Positions 34,455 to 40,892 of a stretch of 40,892 nt of DNA are shown here, in pieces. The notes under the pieces were generated by a model, which saw nothing but the letters and a program-made list of their open reading frames with translations, was not told the origin of the DNA and searched no databases. Location: the NCBI RefSeq assembly GCF_004614165.1, contig NZ_SPVG01000182.1:1-40892 (forward strand), written 5' to 3'. Position numbers and translations under genes: made by a program. Position 1 is the stretch's first letter. Every line of letters begins with the position of its first letter. Origin of the DNA: Duganella callida. GTDB taxonomy: Bacteria > Pseudomonadota > Gammaproteobacteria > Burkholderiales > Burkholderiaceae_D.

Positions 34455-34468
34455 TGAGGGTATCCTCA
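34455..34468. promoter_or_regulatory. TetR-type operator 1 (TGAGG-GTAT-CCTCA)
   Basis: A 5-bp-arm dyad lies just upstream of the hydrolase gene. It is followed by CAGATAT, as is operator 2. On the minus strand a -10-like TACAAT (34472-34477) would start transcription near 34464, inside this site, so binding would block the hydrolase promoter. Confidence 0.65.
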
Positions 34469-34480
34469 GATATTGTAACG

Positions 34481-34486
34481 TATAAT
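34481..34486 (+). promoter_or_regulatory. -10 box of the tetR gene
   Basis: A perfect TATAAT lies between the two operators. Its spacing to the ATG at 34493 (6 bases) puts the expected transcript start on the A of the start codon, predicting a leaderless tetR mRNA. No good -35 hexamer is visible at 16-18 bp. Confidence 0.5.
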
Positions 34487-34504
34487 CTGAGGATGTCCTC
34501 AGAT
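34485..34504. promoter_or_regulatory. TetR-type operator 2 (perfect 9+2+9 palindrome over the tetR start)
   Basis: ATCTGAGGA-TG-TCCTCAGAT is a perfect palindrome of 20 bp. It covers the last bases of the -10 box and the tetR ATG (34493-34495). Its centre is 33 bp, about three helical turns, from the centre of operator 1, so both sites face the same side of the DNA. Confidence 0.7.
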
Positions 34505-35104
34505 ATCGCAAAAACGCCCAGAAGAAAGCCGCAGCAACTACGCGGCGAGCAGCGCGTGGCCACCATGCTGGATGCCGCCGCCGCCGTGTTCGCGGAAGCC
34601 GGCTACGATGCCGCTACCATGACAGTGATCGCCGAGCGTTCCGGTTCGTCGATAGGCGCGGTGTACCAATATTTCCCTAACAAGCTGGCGCTGGCCCGTG
34701 CGCTGCGAGAGCGCTATGGCGAGGAGATGGCGCAACGCTGGAGCGGTGTAATTGCCGATGCCGGGCAGGTGAGCGTGGCGGCGCTGGGCGAACGGGTGAT
34801 CGATCTGATGGTCGGGTTCTTTGACGAGCATCCAGCCTATTTCGCCCTGATGAACGCCACGCCGGGCTTTCGCCGCAGCGAGGAATCGCGCTACCGTCTG
34901 CGCGCGCAGCTAGGCGCGGCGCTGCGCGAGAAGAAGCCGGAATTGGGGCAAGAGGAAGCGCTACGCATCGCCAACGTGGCGCTGCAAATCGTAAAGTCGC
35001 TGAATCCCTTGTATGCGCAGGCGTCCACGGGCGAGCGCCGCGAGCTGGTGGCGGAGTACAAGCTGGCGCTGGCGGCCTATCTGAAAAGCCGCCTGCACAA
35101 GTAA
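34493..35104 (+). CDS. TetR-family transcriptional repressor
   Basis: This is a 203-residue repressor. The N-terminal helix-turn-helix is typical (RVATMLDAAAAVFAEAGYDA, then MTVIAERSGSSIGAVYQYFPNK). The C-terminal ligand/dimer domain is all helical and contains FFDEHPAYFALMNATPGFRRS. Start choice: the ATG at 34493 follows a perfect TATAAT at leaderless spacing. An in-frame GTG at 34454 is possible but would place the protein start before the -10 box and duplicate the SSDI residues encoded by operator 1. It is divergent from the isochorismatase-like gene and probably represses both genes. The inducer is unknown. Its stop abuts the 3' end of the dipeptidase gene. Confidence 0.92.
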   Translation: MSSDIAKTPRRKPQQLRGEQRVATMLDAAAAVFAEAGYDAATMTVIAERSGSSIGAVYQYFPNKLALARALRERYGEEMAQRWSGVIADAGQVSVAALGERVIDLMVGFFDEHPAYFALMNATPGFRRSEESRYRLRAQLGAALREKKPELGQEEALRIANVALQIVKSLNPLYAQASTGERRELVAEYKLALAAYLKSRLHK

Positions 35105-36094
35105 TCAGGCGGCTTGCGCCAGTTGCGCGGGCGCGCTCCATACCTGCTGGGCGACGCGCATCATGTTGCGGCCGAGGACCATGGCGGCGTCGGTCTCGTT
35201 CATGCCGACGCGGCGCAGCGCGGCCGGCAGTTCGCGCCAGACGTCCGGCGGCGTAAAGCTGGGCGGCTTGTCCGCAATATAGCCGGCGGACGCGGGCCAC
35301 CAGTACGTTGGGTCGAAGGCGCCGGGCGGAGTGTCGTCCAGGTCCGGTTGCTGGAAGCAGATGTCCAGGCCGATGCCGGCGTGTTTGACGCCCACCAGAT
35401 CGGCGATATAGGCCACGTGGCGCGCGACGTCGTCGGCATCGGGCCGCTCGGCGCCCAGGAAGAACGACAGGCCGGAGACGCACACCACGCCGCCGGTCGC
35501 CGCGCAGGCGCGTATCTGTTCGTCGGTGACGTTGCGCCCGTGCTGCACCAGCGTGTAGGGATTGGCGTGGCTGAAGATCACCGGCTGCGACGAGGCGTTC
35601 ATGATATCGAGGCTGCACAGGCGGCCGGTGTGCGAGCAGTCCATCAGCATGCCGGCGCGGTTGACCGCCTCCACCATACGCTGGCCCAGGGGCGTCAGAC
35701 CCTGCGGTTCGTCGTGGCAGCCGCCGGCGACGCGGTTGTTGCGGTTATAGGCGAAGTGGATCTGGCGCACGCCCAACTGGGCGTACAGGTCGACCATGTC
35801 CGGCTGCTCCATCAGCGGCAGCGCGCCTTCGAGGTCGAAGCCGACCGCCATGCGGCCTTCGGCGGCGGCCAGGATGATGTCGTCCACGCTGGAGACCAGC
35901 ACATAGCGCTCGGGATCGGCGGCGATGGTGGCGCGGTAGCCGGCGATCACCGACATCACCTGCGAGACCGGGTTCATATCGGCGCCCACGTTCAGCGACA
36001 CATAATTGACCCCGGCCGCATGCAGGCGGCGGACAGGCGTGAAGTCGGCCAGCGGATGCTGCGGCAGACAGGCATGGGCGTCCCAATTGATCAT
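35105..36094 (-). CDS. M19 (renal-type) membrane dipeptidase family protein
   Basis: This is a TIM-barrel metallopeptidase-family enzyme of 329 residues that would hydrolyse dipeptides, possibly D-amino-acid or DKP-derived ones. Metal and active-site elements visible: acidic GFDLEGALPL (bridging Glu), DCSHTGRLCSLD (His), PVIFSHANPYTLVQHGRN (His plus conserved Arg-Asn) and GIGLDICF (Asp). The N-terminal metal motif is normally H-x-D, but here it reads WDAHACLP, with His7 followed by Cys9 in place of Asp. I chose ATG at 36094 because the conserved part starts there; a GTG at 36157 would add 21 unconserved residues. There is no signal peptide from the chosen start. Confidence 0.88.
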   Translation of the reverse strand: MINWDAHACLPQHPLADFTPVRRLHAAGVNYVSLNVGADMNPVSQVMSVIAGYRATIAADPERYVLVSSVDDIILAAAEGRMAVGFDLEGALPLMEQPDMVDLYAQLGVRQIHFAYNRNNRVAGGCHDEPQGLTPLGQRMVEAVNRAGMLMDCSHTGRLCSLDIMNASSQPVIFSHANPYTLVQHGRNVTDEQIRACAATGGVVCVSGLSFFLGAERPDADDVARHVAYIADLVGVKHAGIGLDICFQQPDLDDTPPGAFDPTYWWPASAGYIADKPPSFTPPDVWRELPAALRRVGMNETDAAMVLGRNMMRVAQQVWSAPAQLAQAA

Positions 36095-36191
36095 GGCATG
36101 GTCTTTATCAAATAAGCCAGCTTGCATGATAAACCAGAACGGAAGGGTGGTGACCACCTGAATGTTCGAGGGCTGGCCTGGCGCGATGATT

Positions 36192-36197
36192 TATACT
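36192..36197 (+). promoter_or_regulatory. Candidate -10 box of the rhlE-type gene
   Basis: TATACT lies 37 nt before the helicase ATG. AAAGG at 36225-36229 is the ribosome-binding site. There is no clear -35. DEAD-box helicase genes often carry long cold-responsive leaders; this one would be only ~30 nt. Confidence 0.35.
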
Positions 36198-36234
36198 GGC
36201 GGCTTTTCACCGGTATAACAAAATAAAGGCCGAC

Positions 36235-37497
36235 ATGTCTTTTTCCTCGCTGGGCCTTGCTCCCTCGCTGCTGAACGCCATCACCGAAATCGGTTATCAG
36301 GAACCGACCGCCATCCAGCGCGAGGCGATTCCTGTCATTCTGCGCGGCGGCGACGTGCTGGGCGCGGCGCAGACCGGTTCCGGCAAGACGGCCGCCTTCG
36401 CGCTGCCGCTACTGCAGTCGTTGCTGCAGGCGTCGCAGGATCGTCGTAGTCCGCGCCAGCTGCATGGCCTGGTATTGGTGCCCACGCGTGAACTGGCGGC
36501 GCAGGTGGGGGAGGCGATCCGCAAGCTGGCCGCGCATCTGCCACAGCCGGTGAAGACGGCCATCGTCTTTGGCGGCGTCTCGATCAACCCGCAGATGCTG
36601 GCGCTGCGCGGCGGCGCGGATATCGTGGTGGCCACGCCGGGCCGTCTGCTCGACCTGATCGATCACAACGCGATCAAGCTGTCGCAGACTTCCGTGCTGG
36701 TGCTGGACGAAGCCGACCGCCTGCTGGACCTGGGCTTCAGCGAAGAACTGAACCGCATCCTGGAACTCCTGCCGGCCCGGCGCCAGAACCTGTTCTTCTC
36801 CGCGACCTTCCCGCCGGCGGTGCAGAGGCTGGCGGACGGCATGCTGCACCAACCGACGCGCATCGGGGTGTTGTCGGAGGCGGTCAGCCAGCCCGATATC
36901 CGGCAGCGCGCGATCAGGATCGATACGCCGCGCCGCACCATGCTGCTCAAGCACCTGATCCAGGAACACAAGTGGTCCGGGACGATGGTGTTCGTGGCGA
37001 CCAAGTATGCGGCCGAACACGTGGCCGAAAAACTGCGGCGCAACGGCATCCACGCCACCGCCTTCCACGGTGAATTGAGCCAGGGCGCGCGCACGCAGGC
37101 GTTAACCGATTTCAGGGTCGGCTATTTGCAGGTATTGGTCGCCACTGACGTGGCGGCGCGCGGCATCGATATCGCCGGTCTGCCGGCCGTGGTCAACTAC
37201 GACCTGCCGCGTTCCGCCGTCGATTACACCCACCGCATCGGCCGCACGGGACGCGCGGGACAGGGCGGCGTGGCGGTCAGCTTCATCACCGCCGACGCCG
37301 AACAGCATTTCCGCCTGATCGAGAAGCGCCAGAACCAGCGCGTGGAGCGCGAGACGATCGCCGGCTTCGAGCCGACCGAGGCCGCCCCGCAGCCAGCCAG
37401 CGGTGTCACCGATACCGTCAATGGCGGCATCAAGGGCAAGCGCAAGAGCAAGAAGGACAAGCTGCGCGAAGCGGCGACGCGCGCCGCCGGCGAATAA
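36235..37497 (+). CDS. rhlE: DEAD-box RNA helicase, RhlE-type
   Basis: This is a 420-residue ATP-dependent RNA helicase. All DEAD-box motifs are visible in order: Q motif GYQEPTAIQREAIP, Walker A AQTGSGKT (45-52), PTRELAAQ, TPGRLLDLI, DEAD at 158-161 (VLDEADRLLDLGF), SAT, VFVATKYAAEHVAEKL, TDVAARGIDI and HRIGRTGRAG. After ~residue 385 comes a short basic tail (KGKRKSKKDKLREAATRAAG) typical of RhlE-like proteins that aid ribosome maturation and mRNA decay. The ATG follows AAAGG at the right distance. It is monocistronic; the next gene is convergent and ends 1 bp after its stop. Confidence 0.95.
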   Translation: MSFSSLGLAPSLLNAITEIGYQEPTAIQREAIPVILRGGDVLGAAQTGSGKTAAFALPLLQSLLQASQDRRSPRQLHGLVLVPTRELAAQVGEAIRKLAAHLPQPVKTAIVFGGVSINPQMLALRGGADIVVATPGRLLDLIDHNAIKLSQTSVLVLDEADRLLDLGFSEELNRILELLPARRQNLFFSATFPPAVQRLADGMLHQPTRIGVLSEAVSQPDIRQRAIRIDTPRRTMLLKHLIQEHKWSGTMVFVATKYAAEHVAEKLRRNGIHATAFHGELSQGARTQALTDFRVGYLQVLVATDVAARGIDIAGLPAVVNYDLPRSAVDYTHRIGRTGRAGQGGVAVSFITADAEQHFRLIEKRQNQRVERETIAGFEPTEAAPQPASGVTDTVNGGIKGKRKSKKDKLREAATRAAGE

Positions 37498-37498
37498 G

Positions 37499-38440
37499 CT
37501 AGCTTCCCCGGAACTGTTTGCGGTAGGCGGACGGCGAGGTCCGCAGCGTGGTCCGGAAATGCTGACGCAGCGACAGCGCCGAACCGAAGCCCGCCTCCTG
37601 CGCCACCATTTCGATGGAAGCATCACTGCGCTCCAGCATGCGCTGGGCGTGCGTCAGCCGCTGGTTCAGCAGCCACTGCTTGAATGAAGTGCCGGTCGCC
37701 AGCCGGAAGTGGCGGGTGAAATGGCGCCGGCTCATGGCGGCGCGTGCGGCCAGCGCATCGATGCTGTGCTCCTCCTGCAGATGCCGTGTGACCCAGTCCA
37801 GCACATCGTTGAAGCGGCAATCGCTGGGGCTGACCGGCAGCGGACGCTCGATAAACTGCGCCTGCCCGCCCTGGCGGTGCGGCGCCACCACCAGCTGGCG
37901 CGACACGCGATTGGCCACCTCCGCGCCGCACAACTGGCGCAGGAGATAAAGGCAGCAATCCAGTCCCGCCGCCACCCCGGCCGAGGTGAGGATATCGCCA
38001 TCGTCCACGTACAGCACCTCGCGATCCACCGTCACCGTCGGATGGCGTTCGATCAGCGTATGGGCAAAGGCCCAGTGTGTGGTGGCGGTGCGCCCGTCCA
38101 GCAGCCCCGCCTCGGCCAGCGGAAAGGATCCCAGGCACAGGCCGACCAGACGCGCGCCGCGTCGGTGCGCGCGGCGCAGCGCGTTCAGTAGCGCCGGCGC
38201 GGCGGGGCGGCAGTCGTCATGCCAGGTCGGCACGATGACGATGTCGGCGCTGCTCAGCGCGCGCAGCGTATGCGTGGTGGCGATGTCGAAACCGCCGGTG
38301 GTACGCAGCGGCGGCGGATCGGCGGAGCAGACGCGCAGGTCGAATTGCTCCAGGTCCCGGAACACCAGGCTGGGAACGGACAGGTGAAACGGCGTGATGC
38401 CGTCGAAGGCGATCACCGCTATTTTGCGTTTTGCGGACAT
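37499..38440 (-). CDS. GlxA-family regulator (DJ-1/PfpI domain plus AraC-type HTH)
   Basis: This is a 313-residue transcription factor. The N-terminal class-I amidotransferase-like domain (~5-170) starts KIAVIAFDGITPFHL and contains the nucleophile-elbow Cys102 in VGLCLGSFPLAEAGLLDGR; these domains are usually sensory rather than catalytic. The C-terminal AraC helix-turn-helix pair (~215-310) reads IDALAARAAMSRRHFTRHFR and VAQEAGFGSALSLRQHFR. The ATG at 38440 was chosen since the domain begins right after it. It is divergent from the cysteine hydrolase gene over 98 bp and probably controls it, as is common for GlxA-type regulators and isochorismatase-like enzymes. Confidence 0.93.
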   Translation of the reverse strand: MSAKRKIAVIAFDGITPFHLSVPSLVFRDLEQFDLRVCSADPPPLRTTGGFDIATTHTLRALSSADIVIVPTWHDDCRPAAPALLNALRRAHRRGARLVGLCLGSFPLAEAGLLDGRTATTHWAFAHTLIERHPTVTVDREVLYVDDGDILTSAGVAAGLDCCLYLLRQLCGAEVANRVSRQLVVAPHRQGGQAQFIERPLPVSPSDCRFNDVLDWVTRHLQEEHSIDALAARAAMSRRHFTRHFRLATGTSFKQWLLNQRLTHAQRMLERSDASIEMVAQEAGFGSALSLRQHFRTTLRTSPSAYRKQFRGS

Positions 38441-38538
38441 GGCCCGATTATATCGAATGTTTGCCTTCGGGCCGCTGTCGGATGCGCCGCGTCGGGCGCA
38501 CAATGTCTCCATCAACACATTCATCCAGGGAGAACAGC

Positions 38539-39153
38539 ATGCGCAGAGCTTTGATCGTGATCGACGTACAGAACGAATATGTCACCGGCCAGATGCCGAT
38601 CGAATACCCGCCGCTGGACGTCTCGCTGCCGAACATCGCGCTGGCGATGGACGCGGCGCAGGCGGCCGGCATCCCGGTGGTGGTGGTGCAGCACGATCTG
38701 CCGCCGGCGGCGCCGGTGTTCGCCATCGGCTCGAAGAACTGGGAACTGCACCCGGTGGTGGCGGAACGTCCCGCGACGCACCGCATCAACAAGAACATGG
38801 CCAGCGTCTTCACCGGCACCGATCTGGCGGACTGGCTGGCGGCGAACCGGATCGACACGCTGACCATCGTGGGCTACATGACCCACAACTGCAACGCCGC
38901 CACCATTTACGAGGCCGCGCATCGCGGTTTCAACGTCGAAGTGCTGTCCGACGCCACCGGTGCGCTGCCGTATCAGAACGCGGCCGGCAAGGTCACGGCG
39001 GAAGAGATGCACCGCGTGTTCAGCACCGTGTTCCACTCGAACTTTGCCGCGGTGGTCGGCACGCGGGACTGGATCGCCGCAGCAGAGGCGGGCCGTGAGA
39101 TCGGCCGCGACAACCTGTTCCTGTCCAACCAGCGCGCCCGTGGGTTGGCCTGA
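38539..39153 (+). CDS. Cysteine hydrolase of the isochorismatase-like superfamily
   Basis: This is a soluble 204-residue hydrolase with the complete triad: Asp9 (ALIVIDVQNEY), Lys85 (HRINKNMASVF) and Cys118 (VGYMTHNCNAATIYEAAHRG). The Cys-containing form hydrolyses amide or similar bonds (nicotinamidase, ureidoacrylate or carbamoylsarcosine hydrolase relatives). The cis-peptide region before the Cys is conserved. The ATG at 38539 follows AGGGAGA, which decides the start over a longer in-frame reading. It is divergent from the GlxA-type regulator. Substrate not assignable from sequence. It is distinct from the Cys-less homologue at 33881-34438. Confidence 0.92.
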   Translation: MRRALIVIDVQNEYVTGQMPIEYPPLDVSLPNIALAMDAAQAAGIPVVVVQHDLPPAAPVFAIGSKNWELHPVVAERPATHRINKNMASVFTGTDLADWLAANRIDTLTIVGYMTHNCNAATIYEAAHRGFNVEVLSDATGALPYQNAAGKVTAEEMHRVFSTVFHSNFAAVVGTRDWIAAAEAGREIGRDNLFLSNQRARGLA

Positions 39154-39159
39154 CGGCGA

Positions 39160-39504
39160 TCAGCCGCCGACGCGTTTGGGCTTGTAGCCCTGCTTGACCA
39201 GTTCGGCCATCACGCGTTCGCAATGGTCGCCCTGGATTTCCACGACGCCGTCCTTGACGGTGCCGCCGGAGCCGCAGGCGCTGCGCAACTGCTTGCCCAG
39301 CGCCGCCAGCGCGTCGGCGTCCAGCGGCAGGCCGCGCACCAGCGTGACCGTCTTGCCGCCGCGTCCCTTGGATTCGCGCGAAACCTTGATATTGCCGTCG
39401 CCGGCCGGCTTGGCCTTGGCGGTGCTTTTGCAGACGCAATCGGCCAGCGGCTTGCGGCAGTCCGGGCACATGCGGCCGGTTTCGGTGGAGTAGACCAGGG
39501 CCAT
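39160..39504 (-). CDS. yciH: YciH/SUI1-family translation initiation factor-like protein
   Basis: This 114-residue protein has the eIF1/SUI1 fold: VTLVRGLPLDADALAALGKQ, LRSACGSGGTVKDGVVEIQG and the C-terminal LVKQGYKPKRVGG. Bacterial YciH influences start-site fidelity in vitro. The N-terminus carries four cysteines in a zinc-ribbon-like arrangement (Cys13, Cys16, Cys23, Cys25; MCPDCRKPLADCVC). It is 3 nt downstream of the nucleoside hydrolase gene on the same strand and is likely co-transcribed. Confidence 0.94.
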   Translation of the reverse strand: MALVYSTETGRMCPDCRKPLADCVCKSTAKAKPAGDGNIKVSRESKGRGGKTVTLVRGLPLDADALAALGKQLRSACGSGGTVKDGVVEIQGDHCERVMAELVKQGYKPKRVGG

Positions 39505-39507
39505 GGC

Positions 39508-40470
39508 TCAATCCTTCAGCAAACGTGGCATCAATACATCGAAAAAGCGCTGCTGGTCCGAGGACAAACAGACCTTGGCGTTGGCGGCGCCGGGCTGCTC
39601 GCGCGTGTAGCCATCGTCGCTGACGGCGATGCGCAGCGGCGTGGTTGCGCACACCGACGGGTCGAGCATCCACACCACCGGCACCACGTCGAACAGCGAC
39701 GGCATATTGCTGGACCATGGCTGATAAGCGTCGATCCACTGGTGATAGAGCAAGGCCAGCGCGTCGGTCACGGGCGAGCCGTGGCCGAGCAGGGCGTTGC
39801 GCTCCACCTCATCGAGACGGATCTGGGTCGAATCGACCGGGAACATCACAATCGGCACACCGGCGCCGAACAGCCTTTGCGCGGCGCCGATGTCGGACAC
39901 GATATTGTATTCCTTGTCGGCCGGGCGCGCGGGCACATACTGCGACTTGCGGTAGCCGCTGCGCACCGAGCCGCCCATCATCACCACTTGTTTGAACTTG
40001 CCGAAGCCGGCCGCGTCGCGCGCGATGGCGGCGCCGACATTGGTCAGTGGGCCCAGCGCCAGCAAGGTAATCTCGCCGGGCTGGCGCCTGGCCTGCTCCA
40101 GCATGAAATTGACGGCGTCTATCTTTGCCGGCAGCTGGCCGCGGCGGGCGTAGCGCGCCTGCGTGAACGGCTGCGGATTGCCGCTGCTGGCGATGCCCTG
40201 GGCGACCGGAATGCGGCTGTGGCCAGTCTCGCGCAGCATGCGCTCCAGCAGTTGCGCGCGCAGGGCCGTATCGCCCCAGGCGGTGGTGATGCCGACGATC
40301 TCGATCTCGGGACTCTGCAACAGCAGGCCCAGGGCGAAAGCATCATCGATATCGTCGCCGATATCCATATCGACGATCACCTTCTGCGGCGCCGCCTGAG
40401 CGGCCATGGCGCAGGACAACGCCAATACGGAAAGCAGCCCGCGCAGCGGCCGGGCAAAAGCGTAAGTCAT
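39508..40470 (-). CDS. Exported inosine/uridine-preferring nucleoside hydrolase
   Basis: This enzyme of 320 residues would cleave the N-glycosidic bond of ribonucleosides to base and ribose. The Ca-binding active-site motif DMDIGDDIDDAFALGLLL is intact, and the family's LLALGPLTNVGAAIARD and VVMMGGSVRSG segments follow. In contrast to cytoplasmic family members it begins with a signal peptide (LLSVLALSCAMAAQA-AP), so it should work in the periplasm, releasing bases for uptake. It is followed by yciH at 3 nt. Its upstream region holds the 43-bp perfect inverted repeat, which would separate it from the preceding gene on the same strand. Confidence 0.94.
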   Translation of the reverse strand: MTYAFARPLRGLLSVLALSCAMAAQAAPQKVIVDMDIGDDIDDAFALGLLLQSPEIEIVGITTAWGDTALRAQLLERMLRETGHSRIPVAQGIASSGNPQPFTQARYARRGQLPAKIDAVNFMLEQARRQPGEITLLALGPLTNVGAAIARDAAGFGKFKQVVMMGGSVRSGYRKSQYVPARPADKEYNIVSDIGAAQRLFGAGVPIVMFPVDSTQIRLDEVERNALLGHGSPVTDALALLYHQWIDAYQPWSSNMPSLFDVVPVVWMLDPSVCATTPLRIAVSDDGYTREQPGAANAKVCLSSDQQRFFDVLMPRLLKD

Positions 40471-40505
40471 GTAAATCCCCGAAGCATGGAAGCGCGAATT
40501 TTACA

Positions 40506-40593
40506 CCGGGGTCAGGTCTTCCATTGCGTCACGAGCTCTGCTGTAGCCGTGGCTACAGCAGAGCTCGTGACGCAATGGAAGACCTGACCCCGG
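40506..40593. repeat. Perfect 43-bp inverted repeat with a 2-nt loop (REPIN-like)
   Basis: The arms are 40506-40548 and 40551-40593, perfectly complementary over 43 bp around GT at 40549-40550. The outer part of each arm begins CCGGGGTCAGGTCTTCCATT and, aligned without gaps, shares 21 of 30 positions with the 30-bp repeats at 23142 and 33827 (CGGGGTCAG, CATT and CACGAG in the same register). It lies between the stop of an upstream minus-strand gene and the start of the nucleoside hydrolase gene, 14 bp after the stop. It is read as two related units in inverted orientation. Confidence 0.85.
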
Positions 40594-40607
40594 ATTATGC
40601 CCCTGGA

Positions 40608-40892
40608 TTAGTTGGCGACGAGGGCGATGCGGCGCTTGATGCGCTCGGCTTCGGCGCTGTCGCCGGCTTGCTCGGCGCGCATGGCCTGGACGCCCAGCCA
40701 CGCCAGCAGCGGGCGGCGCCAGCCTTGCGCGGAGGCGGTATCGACTGCGCCAGCCAGCACTTGCGGATTGGCGCGGTGGGCGCGCAGCAGGACGCCGCTG
40801 GCCACCAGCTTCGATAGCGGATCGCTGATGGCCTGGACGGCGGCCGCCGCCGCGGCGTCGCTGGGCGCGGCGGCTACGGCCTGGTGCTGGGG
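40608..40892 (-). CDS. Unrecognised protein, C-terminal 94 residues (5' part beyond window)
   Basis: The frame is open from the window edge to a TAA at 40608-40610. The visible part begins with an Ala-rich low-complexity stretch and then becomes helical and charged (LLRAHRANPQVLAGAVDTAS, then RPLLAWLGVQAMRAEQAGDS, ending AERIKRRIALVAN). The pattern is compatible with a helical repeat (TPR-like) or a periplasmic protein tail, but I do not recognise it. The 43-bp inverted repeat follows its stop. Confidence 0.7.
   Translation of the reverse strand, partial: PQHQAVAAAPSDAAAAAAVQAISDPLSKLVASGVLLRAHRANPQVLAGAVDTASAQGWRRPLLAWLGVQAMRAEQAGDSAEAERIKRRIALVAN

Noticed and set aside
40506-40593. Intrinsic transcription terminator
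   Set aside because: No T-tract follows on either strand, and the 43-bp perfect stem and similarity to other repeats fit a REP-type element better.

Overview
The window is 40.9 kb of GC-rich, densely coding DNA with no gene-free stretch above about 200 bp. Gene content (betaproteobacterial succinylase-type dap cluster with pilU and prmB, a DUF4153 membrane protein, an RND pump with an OprM-type lipoprotein, a YqhD reductase, tandem FapA/DUF342 proteins) points to the Burkholderiales, most likely Oxalobacteraceae (Massilia/Duganella/Janthinobacterium type). That placement is an inference from recalled families, not a search. I see no rRNA, tRNA, CRISPR array, phage or insertion sequence.

Layout. 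1-2351: 3' end of an RND efflux permease overlapping an outer-membrane efflux lipoprotein. 2413-6638: a CheB-CheR-PAS fusion overlapping a PAS histidine kinase that has no partner receiver here. 6672-9972: an S46 dipeptidyl peptidase, a PnuC-type vitamin transporter and a NadR-type kinase, with consecutive overlapping start/stop codons. 9969-12258 (minus): a TonB-dependent receptor with a clear TPP riboswitch in its leader. 12288-13448 (minus): yqhD. 13585-14073: an Imm26-like protein. 14057-16887 (minus): an OmpR/EnvZ-like two-component operon with a secreted protein of unknown function. 17059-21465: a small secreted protein, then two tandem FapA/DUF342 paralogues preceded by an exact FNR-type box. 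21434-23140: a LysR regulator divergent from a TauE/SafE permease. 23180-24156: arfB and a lone CheW. 24153-31891 (minus): dapC-dapD-pilU-yffB-dapE-prmB-yheS, a run of seven closely spaced genes. 32005-33825: DUF4153 protein. 33881-35104: an isochorismatase-like hydrolase divergent from a TetR regulator, with twin operators between them. 35105-36094 (minus): M19 dipeptidase. 36235-37497: RhlE-type helicase. 37499-39153: GlxA-type regulator divergent from a cysteine hydrolase. 39160-40470 (minus): YciH/SUI1 protein and an exported nucleoside hydrolase. 40608 to the end (minus): 3' end of an unrecognised gene.

Main points. (1) The receptor at 9969-12104 looks like a siderophore receptor by family, but the TPP riboswitch argues for uptake of thiamine or a thiamine precursor. 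Its convergent neighbours, a PnuC-family permease and a small-molecule kinase, could complete an uptake-and-trapping route. (2) Two tandem FapA-like proteins lie outside any flagellar locus and behind an FNR-type site. (3) A REP-like sequence family (two identical 30-mers and one 43-bp perfect inverted repeat) sits just after stop codons at three places. (4) The TetR/isochorismatase control region has two matching operators 33 bp apart and a probable leaderless TetR start.
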